The notes: generated from the sequence alone by a model not told the origin. A stretch of DNA of 64,000 nt from Trichomonas tenax (GCA_023091735.1 JALKBU010000058.1:1-64000); one strand, 5' to 3'; positions 1 to 9,792 are shown, counted from the stretch's first letter. A program made the numbers and translations.

Positions 1-77
1 CAATTGCTCAAACAAGCCTTCAAAAACACAAATTTCTTAAAATTGAAGCCCCAAAAACACAAAACACAGGCGAAACA

Positions 78-114
78 GTGCACGGCGGCCAACTTTAGTT
101 GGCCAGATGTGCAC
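78..114. repeat. GC-rich stem-loop beside the transposase relic
   Basis: GGCCAACT and AGTTGGCC (87-94 and 97-104) pair perfectly around TT. An outer GTGCAC pair (78-83 and 109-114) extends the stem with small internal loops. A short GT run follows at 116-129. It lies just beyond the stop codon of the transposase relic, so it may be part of that element's 3' end or a terminator. That role is inferred. Confidence 0.55.
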
Positions 115-128
115 ATTGTGTGTGTGTG

Positions 129-880
129 TTACATACCAGATGAATGAAAGGCTTTTGAACAGATCGTAGGATCGATCTTTGCCCACGCGTCATTGAAAGC
201 TCTAAAGCGATCATAGCGTATCTGTCGTGCATGGGAAACATTTTCCAAGCGATATTGGAGTCTGTTTATAGTCAAAATTCTGAGATAATCAGATTTAAGC
301 TTGGATGCTATGACAATGTCGAATGCCTGCAGGACATGTGAGCAGTGGGCAGGCAGAACAATTAAGTGTATGCCAAATAATGCAAGAAATCTGACTCCGA
401 AGGGTGCTAAACGTGAAGAATGACCGTCAACAATAAAAAAAATTCATTCAAAAATTGAGGGAAGCGCTGCCTCAAATTTTGTATATAGCTTACAAAAGCT
501 ATACAGAATAAATTGAATATCCTCACATTGGTCCATCCTGAACTTGATCCGAAAAACATTGCATCTAAAAACTTCATTTAGGCAAATTCAGTTTGTAAAT
601 TCGGAATGATAAATATTGGAGGCATCTTGTAGGCTAAAGCGTTAACACATAGCTGAAATATGAGTGTTTTTTGGTGGATGACACTTATATCATAACTTGG
701 ATCAGAGGTTAATATTTTGAAAGTCTTTTTTGCACTGAGGCCGGTTTCATCTATATTGAACAATAAAAAAGGGGGCGATATTGGCAAAAAACTGAAAATG
801 TACTGAAATAATTTTGAATAGCTCATAAATTCTAATGTATACGCCTTGCCAATTCTAGATTTGTGGACGGTCATTTTCAT
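129..880 (-). pseudogene. Degenerate DDE_1 (pogo/jerky-type) transposase
   Basis: The minus strand carries pieces of a DDE superfamily endonuclease in more than one frame. The first piece (880 to 578) has FNIDETGL, the first catalytic Asp block, followed by a stretch ending CVNALAYKMPPIFIIP. A TAA stop at 578-580 breaks it. The same frame then resumes with SGWTN and FVSYIQNLRQRFPQF. A frame change in a poly-T run near 435-445 leads into a 101-codon segment (434 to 129) with IVDGHSSR and PAHCSHVLQAFD, the second and third Asp blocks. All three acidic residues survive, but one stop and one frameshift separate them. The N-terminal helix-turn-helix/CENP-B region is not visible upstream. This is a dead, 5'-truncated copy of a cut-and-paste transposase gene. 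Family assignment is firm; the exact subfamily is not. Confidence 0.8.
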
Positions 881-956
881 CCCAAACTTTGATTTTTATC
901 AAAAATGAAGCGAAAATCTTATTCTGATGTTTTTGCATTGGATTATTCCAACCAAT

Positions 957-1256
957 GTTGGGTAAAAGAGTCACAAAAAGTTACGTGTTTACATGGCAAA
1001 TGTATTTCATTTTGACATCTAAAATTAGTTAGCTAATTTGAATGTGTATTTATAAAGTTCAATTAAGCTTGTTATAGCATCGGCAAATCTTATTAGAGAG
1101 TCTATTAAGCTTGTTAGAATGCGTTTCAAGCTTGTTATGGAGTCTATCAATCTTAATAGAACACCCTTTGTTATAATGGCAGACTTTACATGTCAAAACG
1201 TATTTAGAATTGCCATGTAAACACGTCGCTTTTTTGTGACTCTTTATTATACCCTA
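957..1256. mobile_element. MITE-like element with ~65-bp imperfect terminal inverted repeats
   Basis: The left arm begins near 957 (GTTGGGTAAAAGAGTCACAA) and runs through ACGTGTTTACATGGCAA to TTTTGACATCTAAA near 1023. The right arm (about 1185-1256) is its imperfect reverse complement, ending TATTATACCCTACA. The core of about 160 bp is AT-rich, has no ORF, and repeats short phrases such as AAGCTTGTTA with GAGTCTAT. Size, lack of coding capacity and paired ends fit a miniature inverted-repeat element. I could not define a target-site duplication. It lies 76 bp from the DDE_1 relic, but the arms have not been matched to that transposase. Confidence 0.55.
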
Positions 1257-1999
1257 CATTAATAACTAATATATAACAGAATTATGCTAGAAAATGTTTT
1301 CAAAAAAGATAAATTCAAAAATCAAATAAACAACATTTTGATGGGTTTCGTCTAAAACCAAGACTAAAAATCTATTAAAATGTTACTTTTGTATTTTATA
1401 TTTATATTTATATTCACAATTATTGATAAAGATCAACTCACGACACATTTTTACGACTGAAGAACAGTTATATGACATAAATATAAAAATTTAAAAAACA
1501 TTCATCAATTCTTAGACATTGTTCAATAAAAAATTTCCAAAATATAAATATATTGTTGTATGCTTCAGATAGTGTAATTATCACTGTTTCAAAGATGTTT
1601 GTATAATTAATTGCCTGAAATTTAAAATATAAGGGTTATAATTGATGTAGAATAAACCTATATGCGTTCGAAATCTGGAGAAATGAGACGAACAAAAAGC
1701 CGCTACCATTCAAATATTTTCAATGCTAAATGTTGTAAACATCACAAATAACAAATCAAGATAATTCAAAATTATTATCCATCTATGTGCGGAAAGACTT
1801 TCACATGATAAGTGGTCATTATTGAATCAAAAGTGACAAAACACTCAAAATCGACCGCATCGATGTGGGGAAAGAAACAGCTCTCAATTTTCCACTTTTT
1901 GAGCCTATGATAGATTTTTTTCTTTTTTACTCCCCTTTAAGAGATATATCTATATATCTTAAAATTTTCGGTTTGTTTCAATATAATCATTTTTGATAA
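1257..1999. other. AT-rich intergenic region upstream of the homeodomain gene
   Basis: No convincing ORF is seen. The last 15 bases contain TCATTTTTG (TCA at 1987-1989), an Inr-like element 11 nt before the ATG at 2000. A TATATCTATATATCT run lies near 1943-1960. Confidence 0.5.
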
Positions 2000-2446
2000 A
2001 TGTATTGCTATTCTCCATTATCTAGCAGTGATTCTAGCGATAGCACAGATGTCGAGCACCACACAATTCTTCCTGATATATACTCGTTGATGATGAGCCG
2101 CGGTATTATCATTGACAAGTCACAGATGTCGATTTTTCCACAAGAAGTGAATATTGTTGAACCGGAAGTTTCCAGCCCCAACCCAATAAAGAAGAGGAAG
2201 GAAGGAAAGCGAACACTATTTACAGACACCCAACGCTCGATCTTGATGCATTGGCTAAAGAACCATCAGAGCAATCCTTATCCAACGTCGTCAGAGAAAC
2301 AGGACCTTATGGATAAGACAGGATTGAACCGTGACCAGATCAATGTCTGGTTCACAAATAACAGAGTTCGCCATGGAATGTCCTGCACTGGACAGCATCA
2401 TGGAAAGAGCTCACACTCACACTCTTACAAGTCTTCTCATTTATAA
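2000..2446 (+). CDS. TALE-class homeodomain protein
   Basis: This is a 148-residue DNA-binding protein. Residues 65-127 form a homeodomain of the three-amino-acid-loop-extension class (Homeobox_KN). A basic arm KKRKEGKR is followed by helix 1, an extended loop with NPYPTSSEK, and recognition helix 3 with INVWFTNNRVR (WFTNNR at 117-122). The atypical members of this class use the same NPYP loop. The N-terminal 60 residues are Ser/Asp-rich and probably disordered; the last 25 are His/Ser-rich. The protein is very short for the class and lacks MEIS, KNOX or PBC co-domains. It presumably acts as a nuclear transcription factor. The start at 2000 is supported by the Inr-like TCATTTTTG 11 nt upstream. 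Function beyond DNA binding cannot be read from the sequence. Confidence 0.88.
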   Translation: MYCYSPLSSSDSSDSTDVEHHTILPDIYSLMMSRGIIIDKSQMSIFPQEVNIVEPEVSSPNPIKKRKEGKRTLFTDTQRSILMHWLKNHQSNPYPTSSEKQDLMDKTGLNRDQINVWFTNNRVRHGMSCTGQHHGKSSHSHSYKSSHL

Positions 2447-3319
2447 TTGAGTTGTTTTTTTAGTTACCGTGTTATTAAAATATTCTTTCTGTTGTTTTTC
2501 TTTATTTTTCATTATTTTTCCATAGTAATTCACGCAAACACGTAACTTCGTTTTACCCATGAAATGATTCAAATTATACCGAGGTGAACTCACTTGAATT
2601 TCGTCATTTCGGTTACTATTGCGAGAACATCGATAATGGTTTTTTACCACAAAAAGGCTATAAAAAATCAAACAGTTTTTTAGTGTTTATTCGATATCTT
2701 TCTTTTTATTGATTTTGTTTTCATATCATAATATGTGTCAATGTGTTTCCCAGGGTCTGTCTCGACCGTATACGTCACGGCAGTGTGGAACGACGAATTT
2801 TTATTACCCATAATTTTATATTGATGTCATATCAATATAAGGAAGCTGGGAACTGCTTTATTGAATGTTTTAATGCTGTTTGAGATAGTCGGAATGCCTC
2901 AACAAAAAATTATTAAAATTTTGAAAATTCGTCGCAACCATTCATCGAACATTAATGTGAAAATTAAAATGTGCACTTTCTTGCTGTTAATGTTTAGCAT
3001 ATAATATATGCATAAATCAAAGAATTATTGCGAACAATTTATTATTGAAGCATAATAGGATTTTCCACTTGCGATTTGATAGACCAAACAATTCTCTATT
3101 ATATTTGATGACTAAATTGTGATTACATCGTGATAAATCAATCATAATTTCCCTTTTTTCTTGTATTTCTATAAATTTAGCAATTGTTTATAATTCTATA
3201 CACTTTTTCAAATACAACTTCGGTAAAATTCTTGATTATTAAAAAACTCAATCAAAAAATGCCACGTAAATGTCAATTTTATTGTGTAAATGTCAGAATT
3301 ATATGATTCATGACAAATT
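2447..3319. other. Intergenic region, possible structured element at 2744-2853
   Basis: No protein gene is convincing here. A segment around 2744-2853 is less AT-rich than its surroundings. It begins TTCCCAG and ends CTGGGAA, which could pair. Inside it TATATTGAT (2817-2825) and ATCAATATA (2831-2839) form a perfect 9-bp stem with a 5-nt loop. The right end (3250-3318) has several TGTCA/ATGTAAA-type motifs before the ORF at 3320. Confidence 0.35.
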
Positions 3320-3667
3320 ATGATGGAAGTCGAATCAAAGCGTTTTAAGATGAAAAATGGTGAAAATGTTGAATGCAGTAGTATACAGATTGGGATTTAT
3401 CATGGGAGTCCAAAATTTTGTCCACCCATGATAAATCCCCAATCTGAGAATATCCAAAACTATAATTTCCCTAATATATATAAAATAAACAATTTTCCTA
3501 TAATTTTTGTCGAAATCGTGAAATATAATGGACTTAGAGATTCCTCAAGAATTCTTGGACAAAGAGATGGTTGTAGATATTCCTCAAACCATGAACAAAT
3601 CGTGTCATTTGCAAAGCAATCATCTCATGGATGTGGAAATCGTGAAATGATAAAGTTAATTTATTAA
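3320..3667 (+). pseudogene. Short ORF, probably a degenerate gene remnant
   Basis: A 115-codon ORF starts at an ATG preceded by motifs like those at other starts here. I do not recognise a family. The second half is ambiguous. In this frame it reads FVEIVKYNGLRDSS, while another frame at 3528-3650 reads a protein-like 40-residue peptide starting MDLEIPQEFLDKEM. The phrase GAAATCGTGAAAT occurs twice, near 3511 and 3637. This looks like a decayed or rearranged gene with internal duplication. A 20-bp inverted repeat at 3387-3445 lies within the ORF. It could still be a small lineage-specific gene. Confidence 0.3.
3387..3445. repeat. Near-perfect 20-bp inverted repeat (hairpin)
   Basis: The arm AGATTGGGATTTATCATGGG (3387-3406) is matched by the reverse complement at 3425-3445 with one extra base in the G run. 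The 18-nt loop contains AAAATTTT. The match is far longer than expected by chance in a short ORF. Confidence 0.8.
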
Positions 3668-3829
3668 TGCATTTGATTTCACTTCTAACCTTGGAAATAT
3701 CAGGTTGGGAGATGGATTAAATCTATATAACAGGTTTTGGTGACCGTATAATTTTATAACCTCAGTAAAAATAATGTTAATTTCATCTATACATTAAATA
3801 AACAAAACAAAAATAAAATATACAAAAAA

Positions 3830-5296
3830 TTAGTTAGCCAATGAGATAACTACTAATATTATTAATATGGAGAGTGCGATATAGTAAACAGGAGCAGGGA
3901 ATCCTGTGTTGTAATTGTATATAGAATCATATCTATTGAAGAAAGGATCGATCACTTTCGCGTTATTATTAGACTCGTTTAAAGACCTTATTAAGCCCAA
4001 ATTCTTTGACTGTTCTAGTGTTAAGTGCTTCTTGGGCTTCTTAATAAGCGAATTGTAGTCTGGACTAAGCTCGAGGATCTCTAATTCATCAATAAATGTT
4101 TGATCATATGCACCATTGATAACATAAAAATGTTTGGATATATCAGGATATTCTTGGTTGCTCATTATCAGTGTTGACACGTACTTATCGATAATGCTGC
4201 GATAGCATTCGAATGATCTTAATTTTGTCAATAATTCAACAATCACACCTCTTCTCATGAAGTGAACTTGTTTCTTCGATGTTATTGCGATCCACTGGAA
4301 GGCTCTACGAATGTATATCTTAATGTATTTCCTTGAAAAGTCATCTGTGTCCAGATTGCATTTGAATAAATACTCAATCGAAACTTTGCTCCAAAGAGGC
4401 TTCGTTGATATAGTGTACAGCAAAAACTTGACAAGATCACACTGTGAACTAAGATTGTTCTCTAAAGCAGCTTCGAATAATATAAATACTCTTTGTGAAA
4501 GAGGTTTATCGAGCCTAAGTATCAATTTGAGATATTCAGCCGCAGTGAAGTTGTGTACACAATTGTTTTTGACCAAATGAACAGCCATATCGAATAATGG
4601 ATGAAATGGACAAAAAGTCAGCGTGAATTCTATCGTTAGCTTTGTAAATAACTCTTCGATCATAAAATGCAACACTTTGGAATAGAAATAAGCGAACTCT
4701 CTGAACACAACAAAAAGATCTGGACGAGGAATTCTTAATTTATACAAAAAGTACTGCGCAGCGCGATAGCAGTAACTCTGGAACTTATAGTCACGGTTCG
4801 GATACTGTTCAAGCAAATATACGACGATTTGCATACAGCCGAGATGAAAATCTGAGCCAAAATACCTCGATCCGTCTAAAAACGGAAACATTTTTGCCAT
4901 CAGAAATTCGATGCATTCAAGTTCAAGTATCGTTTTGTTTGATTTTATATCTAAAATATTGAATACGATGGTTGTTGGATCTGTAGTGGCATCATATATC
5001 GCCTGAAGATCTCTCAACGTGAATATTTTTTGCTTGTCGTTGTTTTGCTTCGTATTTAAGATTTGGATCGATGAGGATTGACTTTGATCACCGTTGAAGG
5101 TAAAATTTAGCATTGCATCGGTCTGTATTTCATCGTATAGTTCTTCATTGTCACTTGCGGTGAAAGCATTATTGAAATTATTCAATTTTTTCGAAAAAAG
5201 GGAAGAATAGTCATTGCTCATTGGCAGAAGCCTCAAAACATCATCCGGAGACCCAGATAGATCACTTTTAAACCGCACTTCCGTAGAAAAAGACAT
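3830..5296 (-). CDS. Tail-anchored protein of unknown function
   Basis: This is a 488-residue protein I cannot assign to a family. The first ~90 residues are polar and probably disordered. Residues ~90-440 look largely helical, with regularly spaced Leu/Phe/Tyr, possibly an armadillo- or HEAT-like fold. The last ~22 residues are a strongly hydrophobic segment (VYYIALSILIILVVISLA) with almost no tail behind it. That is typical of a C-terminal tail anchor, so the bulk of the protein should face the cytosol. There is no N-terminal signal peptide. The ATG at 5296 is followed by MSFSTEVRF. Upstream, CTCTCACAATC could serve as an Inr. The gene is divergent from the coiled-coil gene at 6138. Confidence 0.75.
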   Translation of the reverse strand: MSFSTEVRFKSDLSGSPDDVLRLLPMSNDYSSLFSKKLNNFNNAFTASDNEELYDEIQTDAMLNFTFNGDQSQSSSIQILNTKQNNDKQKIFTLRDLQAIYDATTDPTTIVFNILDIKSNKTILELECIEFLMAKMFPFLDGSRYFGSDFHLGCMQIVVYLLEQYPNRDYKFQSYCYRAAQYFLYKLRIPRPDLFVVFREFAYFYSKVLHFMIEELFTKLTIEFTLTFCPFHPLFDMAVHLVKNNCVHNFTAAEYLKLILRLDKPLSQRVFILFEAALENNLSSQCDLVKFLLYTISTKPLWSKVSIEYLFKCNLDTDDFSRKYIKIYIRRAFQWIAITSKKQVHFMRRGVIVELLTKLRSFECYRSIIDKYVSTLIMSNQEYPDISKHFYVINGAYDQTFIDELEILELSPDYNSLIKKPKKHLTLEQSKNLGLIRSLNESNNNAKVIDPFFNRYDSIYNYNTGFPAPVYYIALSILIILVVISLAN

Positions 5297-6137
5297 TTAA
5301 AAAAAATTGTTTTTTCAATGTAAGGGATTGTGAGAGATATTGATTTTAAATTTTAGATTTAAACCTCTTATTAAGCATATTTACGATGTTTTAATGTAAA
5401 AAGTGACCGTTAAAATTTGATTGAGACTTTTCAATCAGATTTTGAATTGTTACATTTTTAAAAATGTGTCACTTTTGATGACACTTTTATAATGTTCTTT
5501 GATTTTTTTGCTCAATACTTCGCCATCTTTATAACTTGTCTGTGAACTGCCAAAACTTTATTTTGGAGATCCATAAGGTTTTGGGGTCTCAGTTTCCTTC
5601 CAGCAAGTTTTCATTTTTGTTTTATCATATTGCAGTATTGAACTTTGTAAGATTGAATTTGTCTTTTTCACATCCATGAGATCATATATGACGCTTGTCA
5701 AACTTTATATTAAATAAATATTGTTTAAAAATTGGAGTTATGTTTAAGAGACAAAGAATATAGTAAAACCTCGATGAATAGTATGTAATTCTGAAATATA
5801 AAGACCGAAATGAGGATATTTTTTCAAAAAATGAATTGATTTAAAAGGAAACTATACCCAATATCTATTCACTGTCAAATATTTATACGCAACAGATAAA
5901 GACCTAAAACGAAAATATTTTTGAATTTATATAGATATCAGTTAGTATGGGTGATAGTATTTCCATAGATAGTCTGAATGATTGACAAAATATCAAGCTA
6001 ATTGGAGCGAAAAATGTTTTCAAATTATCAAAAAAAATGGATGCTGAGCTTTAATTTTTTGTGAGTAAGATTCATACAAAGAGCTCTTTGTTTTGATGGA
6101 ATAAAATAGTTCACGACGATAATAAAAAAGCGACAAA
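5297..6137. other. Intergenic region between divergent genes, with an imperfect inverted repeat
   Basis: No coding potential is evident. An imperfect ~22-bp inverted repeat at 5403-5453 has arms GTGACCGTT..TGATTGA and TCAATCAGATTTTG..GTTAC around a 6-nt loop. It is followed by the palindrome ACATTTTTAAAAATGT. GTCACTTTT motifs near 5478 resemble elements found upstream of other genes. Confidence 0.5.
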
Positions 6138-6926
6138 ATGAGAAGAGGATCAACATCTTCGCGAGGACACCTCCCTGAGAAGCCTTACAATATTTTCCAC
6201 GATCCAAGGAGGGATAAAGGCGTTAACTCTCGTCTCAAGTCCGCCCACGTCACAAAAGAAGACGTTAACGATCTCAAGATAGAAAAACAGCGATTGATTG
6301 ATGAGAGAACACAGCTCAAAGCCAAAATAGTCAGACTGGAGACACAAAGTAAGCGATCAACGAGGACTGGAACATCGAATCAATATTTATTAACTCAACT
6401 TGATCGAGAATATAAATCAGTAGAACATCTCATTAAGCAGCAAAATGCTCAAATCAATGAATTACTCAGAAGTGACAATGCTGCTGAAAGACAAGAACTT
6501 CAGGAAGAAGCAAAAATCATTTATCAAGAAAGATTACGTCTTCACGATCTTCAATGCCAACAACAAATTGATCTTAGCAACGCAAAGCGCGAATTAGATG
6601 AATTACTGTCAACAAATGGACCTGCTGTCTATGAAAAACAAGCAAATAAAATCCAAATGTTGGAAGAAAAGCTGAGAAAATACGAAAATGCTAATGCTAA
6701 ACTTGCGGCAAAGATCAAGAAACTTAAGCAAGAGAAGAAAATACAAGAAGAAACGCAAAGCGGACAAGTTGGAATGCGTGCTGAACAACTTCGTGCTCAA
6801 ATCAAGGAAGTCGAACAGAAAACCGATGAGATTGAGCAGAAGATCAAAGATTCAAAGGAAAAACATGAAAAAATTATGAGAGAGATCAGACAATCGATTG
6901 CTGACCAGTGTTCCAAGGATAATTAA
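6138..6926 (+). CDS. Coiled-coil protein
   Basis: This 262-residue protein is basic at its N-terminus (MRRGSTSSRGHLPEKPYN) and then predicted coiled coil over about residues 45-255, rich in Glu, Lys, Gln and Leu heptads. Blocks such as LKIEKQRLIDERTQLKAKIVRLE resemble the N-terminal coiled coil of flagellar/centrosomal proteins such as IQCE, but this similarity is weak and low-complexity. There is no membrane segment or catalytic motif. The likely role is a structural cytoskeletal or flagellar component (inference). The ATG at 6138 sits in AAAGCGACAAAATG. The gene is isolated from its neighbours by ~0.8 kb on each side. Confidence 0.78.
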   Translation: MRRGSTSSRGHLPEKPYNIFHDPRRDKGVNSRLKSAHVTKEDVNDLKIEKQRLIDERTQLKAKIVRLETQSKRSTRTGTSNQYLLTQLDREYKSVEHLIKQQNAQINELLRSDNAAERQELQEEAKIIYQERLRLHDLQCQQQIDLSNAKRELDELLSTNGPAVYEKQANKIQMLEEKLRKYENANAKLAAKIKKLKQEKKIQEETQSGQVGMRAEQLRAQIKEVEQKTDEIEQKIKDSKEKHEKIMREIRQSIADQCSKDN

Positions 6927-7738
6927 TACTTGCGTATGTGTATTTGTAGAAAATCTTGTTTGAATAGATGTTTCCCTTTATATTTTTTATTTTTATCTAC
7001 GGGAATAAAAATTACCTGAAATGAATGTTTGTATTTCATATTATGTCTCTTCCTATCAATGGTTTTTATTTCCATATTGATGAAACTATTACATATTTCA
7101 AAATTATAAAACTTATTCCTTAAAAATTTGTTTTAATTGGTTGTATTCGTTTAGGACCTATTATAAAAGAGAATAACACATTTTGATTTTTAAAAAAATG
7201 TTGATTTTCGTAGTTTTCAAATAAATTTAATAATTTTTCTTGGAAATATTTTCATTGATTGTGACCAATTTCAAATGCTAATAATAGGTTTTGGGGCTCC
7301 TGGGTACGATATATATATTTTCGTGGATAAGGTTGATATAACGTTCTATCTAGGAATTAGAAATATCAACTATATAAGTTTTTCGGATGTGAATATTACC
7401 AATAAAAACATTTTTTGATATCTAAACTCATGGCAGTATAAAGCGAGTACATAGAAGATCACATTAATTACATATACATTTTGTAAACGTGGAAAGATGT
7501 TTTTCTTTATTTAACCTCAAAGTTATTATTCAACCAATGATGTGGCTCTTAAAGCCAATATTACAGAACCCATCACTGTGTATTAGCTTCGTATGGTTGA
7601 GTTTTTCGATTTGATTTTTTGTCCAATATTAGAAACAAACGGACAATACTATAGTAGAAAAAATTTCTTTTTGTAAATGAACATGACTTAATTTACTAAA
7701 ATATAATTTGTCGTTGCAAATCTAAAACATATATTCTA
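6927..7738. other. AT-rich intergenic region, nothing recognised
   Basis: This is the space between convergent genes (plus strand ending 6926, minus strand ending 7739). No protein-like ORF, hairpin or repeat stands out. Confidence 0.4.
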
Positions 7739-7981
7739 TTATTTCTTGTTCTTCAAATATTGATCCGCGTAAAGATTAAGTTCTTCATCTGTGAGTGTTT
7801 CTGGATCAGATACAGCATCTGAATCTGATTTGGCAATTGCGAATAAAGGTGGATCAGAATCCTCTGGATCCAAAGGGATTGTTTCGAGAGATATTGGCGC
7901 CGGCTTTGACGTCATTAGCATTTCGTACTGTTCATCGAAGAGATTTTTCCTGAATGAACAAAAACTTTGCATGCATCCCAT
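7739..7981 (-). CDS. Small N-terminally acylated acidic protein
   Basis: I start this ORF at the internal ATG at 7981, giving 80 residues, rather than further upstream. The peptide then begins MGCMQSFCSF: Gly2 with Ser6 fits an N-myristoylation signal and Cys3/Cys8 are candidate palmitoylation sites. An Inr-like TCATTTTAC (TCA at 8004-8002) lies 21 nt upstream, which supports this start. The rest is acidic and probably disordered (DPEDSDPP, SDSDAVSDPETLTDEE). No enzyme domain is seen. It is probably a small membrane-associated adaptor; the partner is unknown. A second unrelated MGC-type protein lies at 56446. Confidence 0.62.
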   Translation of the reverse strand: MGCMQSFCSFRKNLFDEQYEMLMTSKPAPISLETIPLDPEDSDPPLFAIAKSDSDAVSDPETLTDEELNLYADQYLKNKK

Positions 7982-8658
7982 TTTGTTTTTTCTCTGTAAA
8001 ATGATATTTTCAGACAAAATCATATCAACAGGCACTTGAAAGATATTCATTTCTGACTTATTTCTATGATTCATTCGATAGTTGACTTGTGATGTTTTTA
8101 ATAACGCTTTTCTCACACTTATAAATAAACACATATAGTATATACTTCAAGGCAAATATAATTTTACTACTCTTCGTTTCTAAATATAATTTTTCATATT
8201 TTGATATAATATATCTTCTAAAATTGATCAAATTAAATCTTACCATTAAAAAGAATATAGAAATGTAGTCATACCGATGGGTGCTCAAAGCAAAATCACA
8301 AATTGAAAAATATTTGACAAATAATCACTTTACATATTATATTTCAATTGAATTTTCTTAAGGATGACAAAATTGATTATTTTACATTGTCAAAATTTTG
8401 TTTACATTATAAAATTCAGAGGTTATAGTGTCAGTTTATCATTATACGGTTAAAAATTATAATTTACGATGTCAAATTATCTTAGCTCGCCTTCAAAATG
8501 GAAAATTTAATGCTATATGTTAGTTTTAGCAGCTGCCAGTATATAGAAATGTCTGTGTTGGATATATTTCTCAGTATAAAGTCAATCATGTTGTCTATAA
8601 AAATACCTCGTTTATGAAAAATCAAACATTATATTTTAAGGCTATATGTCAGTTTTCA
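7982..8658. other. Divergent promoter region of the acylated protein and the tubby-like gene
   Basis: It contains TTACATTGTCAAAATTTTG (near 8383) and TTTACATTATAAAATTC (near 8402), variants of the upstream motifs seen elsewhere. No credible ORF is present. Confidence 0.4.
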
Positions 8659-9792
8659 ATGAGTTTATATACAGTTACTTTTGAGGACTCGGACGACCCT
8701 CAAACTGACGTAGCACCAGTGCCGATAGATGCTAAAGTGTCTCCTCCTCGTCCTGTTGATGTGGGTCAAGGATATCGCAGAAGAAGGATAAATAAAGAAG
8801 CAGAAAACACTCCAACAGTCGTAACTAAAGAGAAGGTCGATGTAAATAACATGAAAACAAGAAATACAGCGAAAAAACAAGTAATTACCGAAGAAGAAGA
8901 CGAAATCAATATCGAAAAAACAATAGAAGAACAAGAACAGAAGCCTAAACGAACTAGAATAAAACGATATCGTAATAAAGCTCCTACAAATGATACCCCT
9001 AAAGAAGAAACACATAATGAAAATCCGAAAAATGCAAAACCAACTCAAAACATTAAAGTTGACAAAGAAAACTCCGATACTAATGAACCTGCTGTGAAAA
9101 TTCAACCAATTACAACTAATAAGAGTGAAGATAAATCTGCACCTCAAGAAAAAGAAATCGAGGATGATATTGAAGAGGAAGAGAACGAACTTGTTAAACA
9201 GCTTAATCAGCTTATATCGAATGAGACTAATTTGTTAAGTTACAGATTCCAAATCGAAAATAAAATAACTCTGCGCGGTAAAAGGATTCATTTCCAGCTA
9301 ACTAGAGAGGGGAATCCACTATACCATTCTAAAGTCAAGTCTAGAACAGGAATTGATCAAATTTTTATTTCTAAAGGAACCGAATGCCATCTCAGTGATA
9401 CTGAATTTGAAGGTGTCATATTGGTGGGTCCCGAAAATAAGTCCTTTTCGCTCAGAAAGCAAAATAGATATTCAGATGATATTGTTTCCATCAAATTCAC
9501 ACAAAACGACTCGGAAAAGAAGCCACGCACAATGAATGTACACTTCTTTGAGTCCGGACTTCCTCAGGATTTATTTACTCGGCCCTTCATTTTGAGAGAA
9601 GGTGTTTGGCTGATACGCGTCAAGAATCGCACTGCTACACAGTCAATTAAGAACTGCATACTTGTAGACAAGAAAGATAACGAATGGGTGATTATTTTGA
9701 AGAAAGATGATGTTCTTTCTATAGAAGCTGCTCCAGAAATAGATCCTCTTATTGTTTTTACATTAGGCGCCGCCTCATACATGTGTAAGTAA
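8659..9792 (+). CDS. Tubby C-terminal-like domain protein
   Basis: I start at the ATG at 8659 (MSLYTVTFEDSDDP, 377 residues), because TCAGTTTTC lies immediately upstream and the 15 extra codons upstream are not protein-like. Residues ~1-190 are Lys/Glu/Thr-rich and disordered. Residues ~205-377 form a beta-rich domain resembling a tubby barrel. There are repeated strand-like blocks (RIHFQLTREGNPLYHSKVKS; FEGVILVGPENKSFSLR). The end, SIKNCILVDKKDNEWVIIL followed by PLIVFTLGAASYM, parallels the tubby signature of N-K-N-x-Q-L strands and a final hydrophobic helix. Tubby domains bind phosphoinositides and can be linked to flagellar membrane trafficking. The domain is divergent and recognition is by pattern only. 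Confidence 0.6.
   Translation: MSLYTVTFEDSDDPQTDVAPVPIDAKVSPPRPVDVGQGYRRRRINKEAENTPTVVTKEKVDVNNMKTRNTAKKQVITEEEDEINIEKTIEEQEQKPKRTRIKRYRNKAPTNDTPKEETHNENPKNAKPTQNIKVDKENSDTNEPAVKIQPITTNKSEDKSAPQEKEIEDDIEEEENELVKQLNQLISNETNLLSYRFQIENKITLRGKRIHFQLTREGNPLYHSKVKSRTGIDQIFISKGTECHLSDTEFEGVILVGPENKSFSLRKQNRYSDDIVSIKFTQNDSEKKPRTMNVHFFESGLPQDLFTRPFILREGVWLIRVKNRTATQSIKNCILVDKKDNEWVIILKKDDVLSIEAAPEIDPLIVFTLGAASYMCK

Noticed and set aside
957..1256. Possible terminal repeat of a Maverick/Polinton element
   Set aside because: Both arms lie within 300 bp and there are no polymerase, integrase or capsid genes nearby, so a MITE-like element is the simpler reading.
8665..9147. 160-codon antisense ORF opposite the tubby-like gene
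   Set aside because: Its Phe/Ile/Cys-rich composition is the complement of the Lys/Glu-rich disordered region of the real gene.
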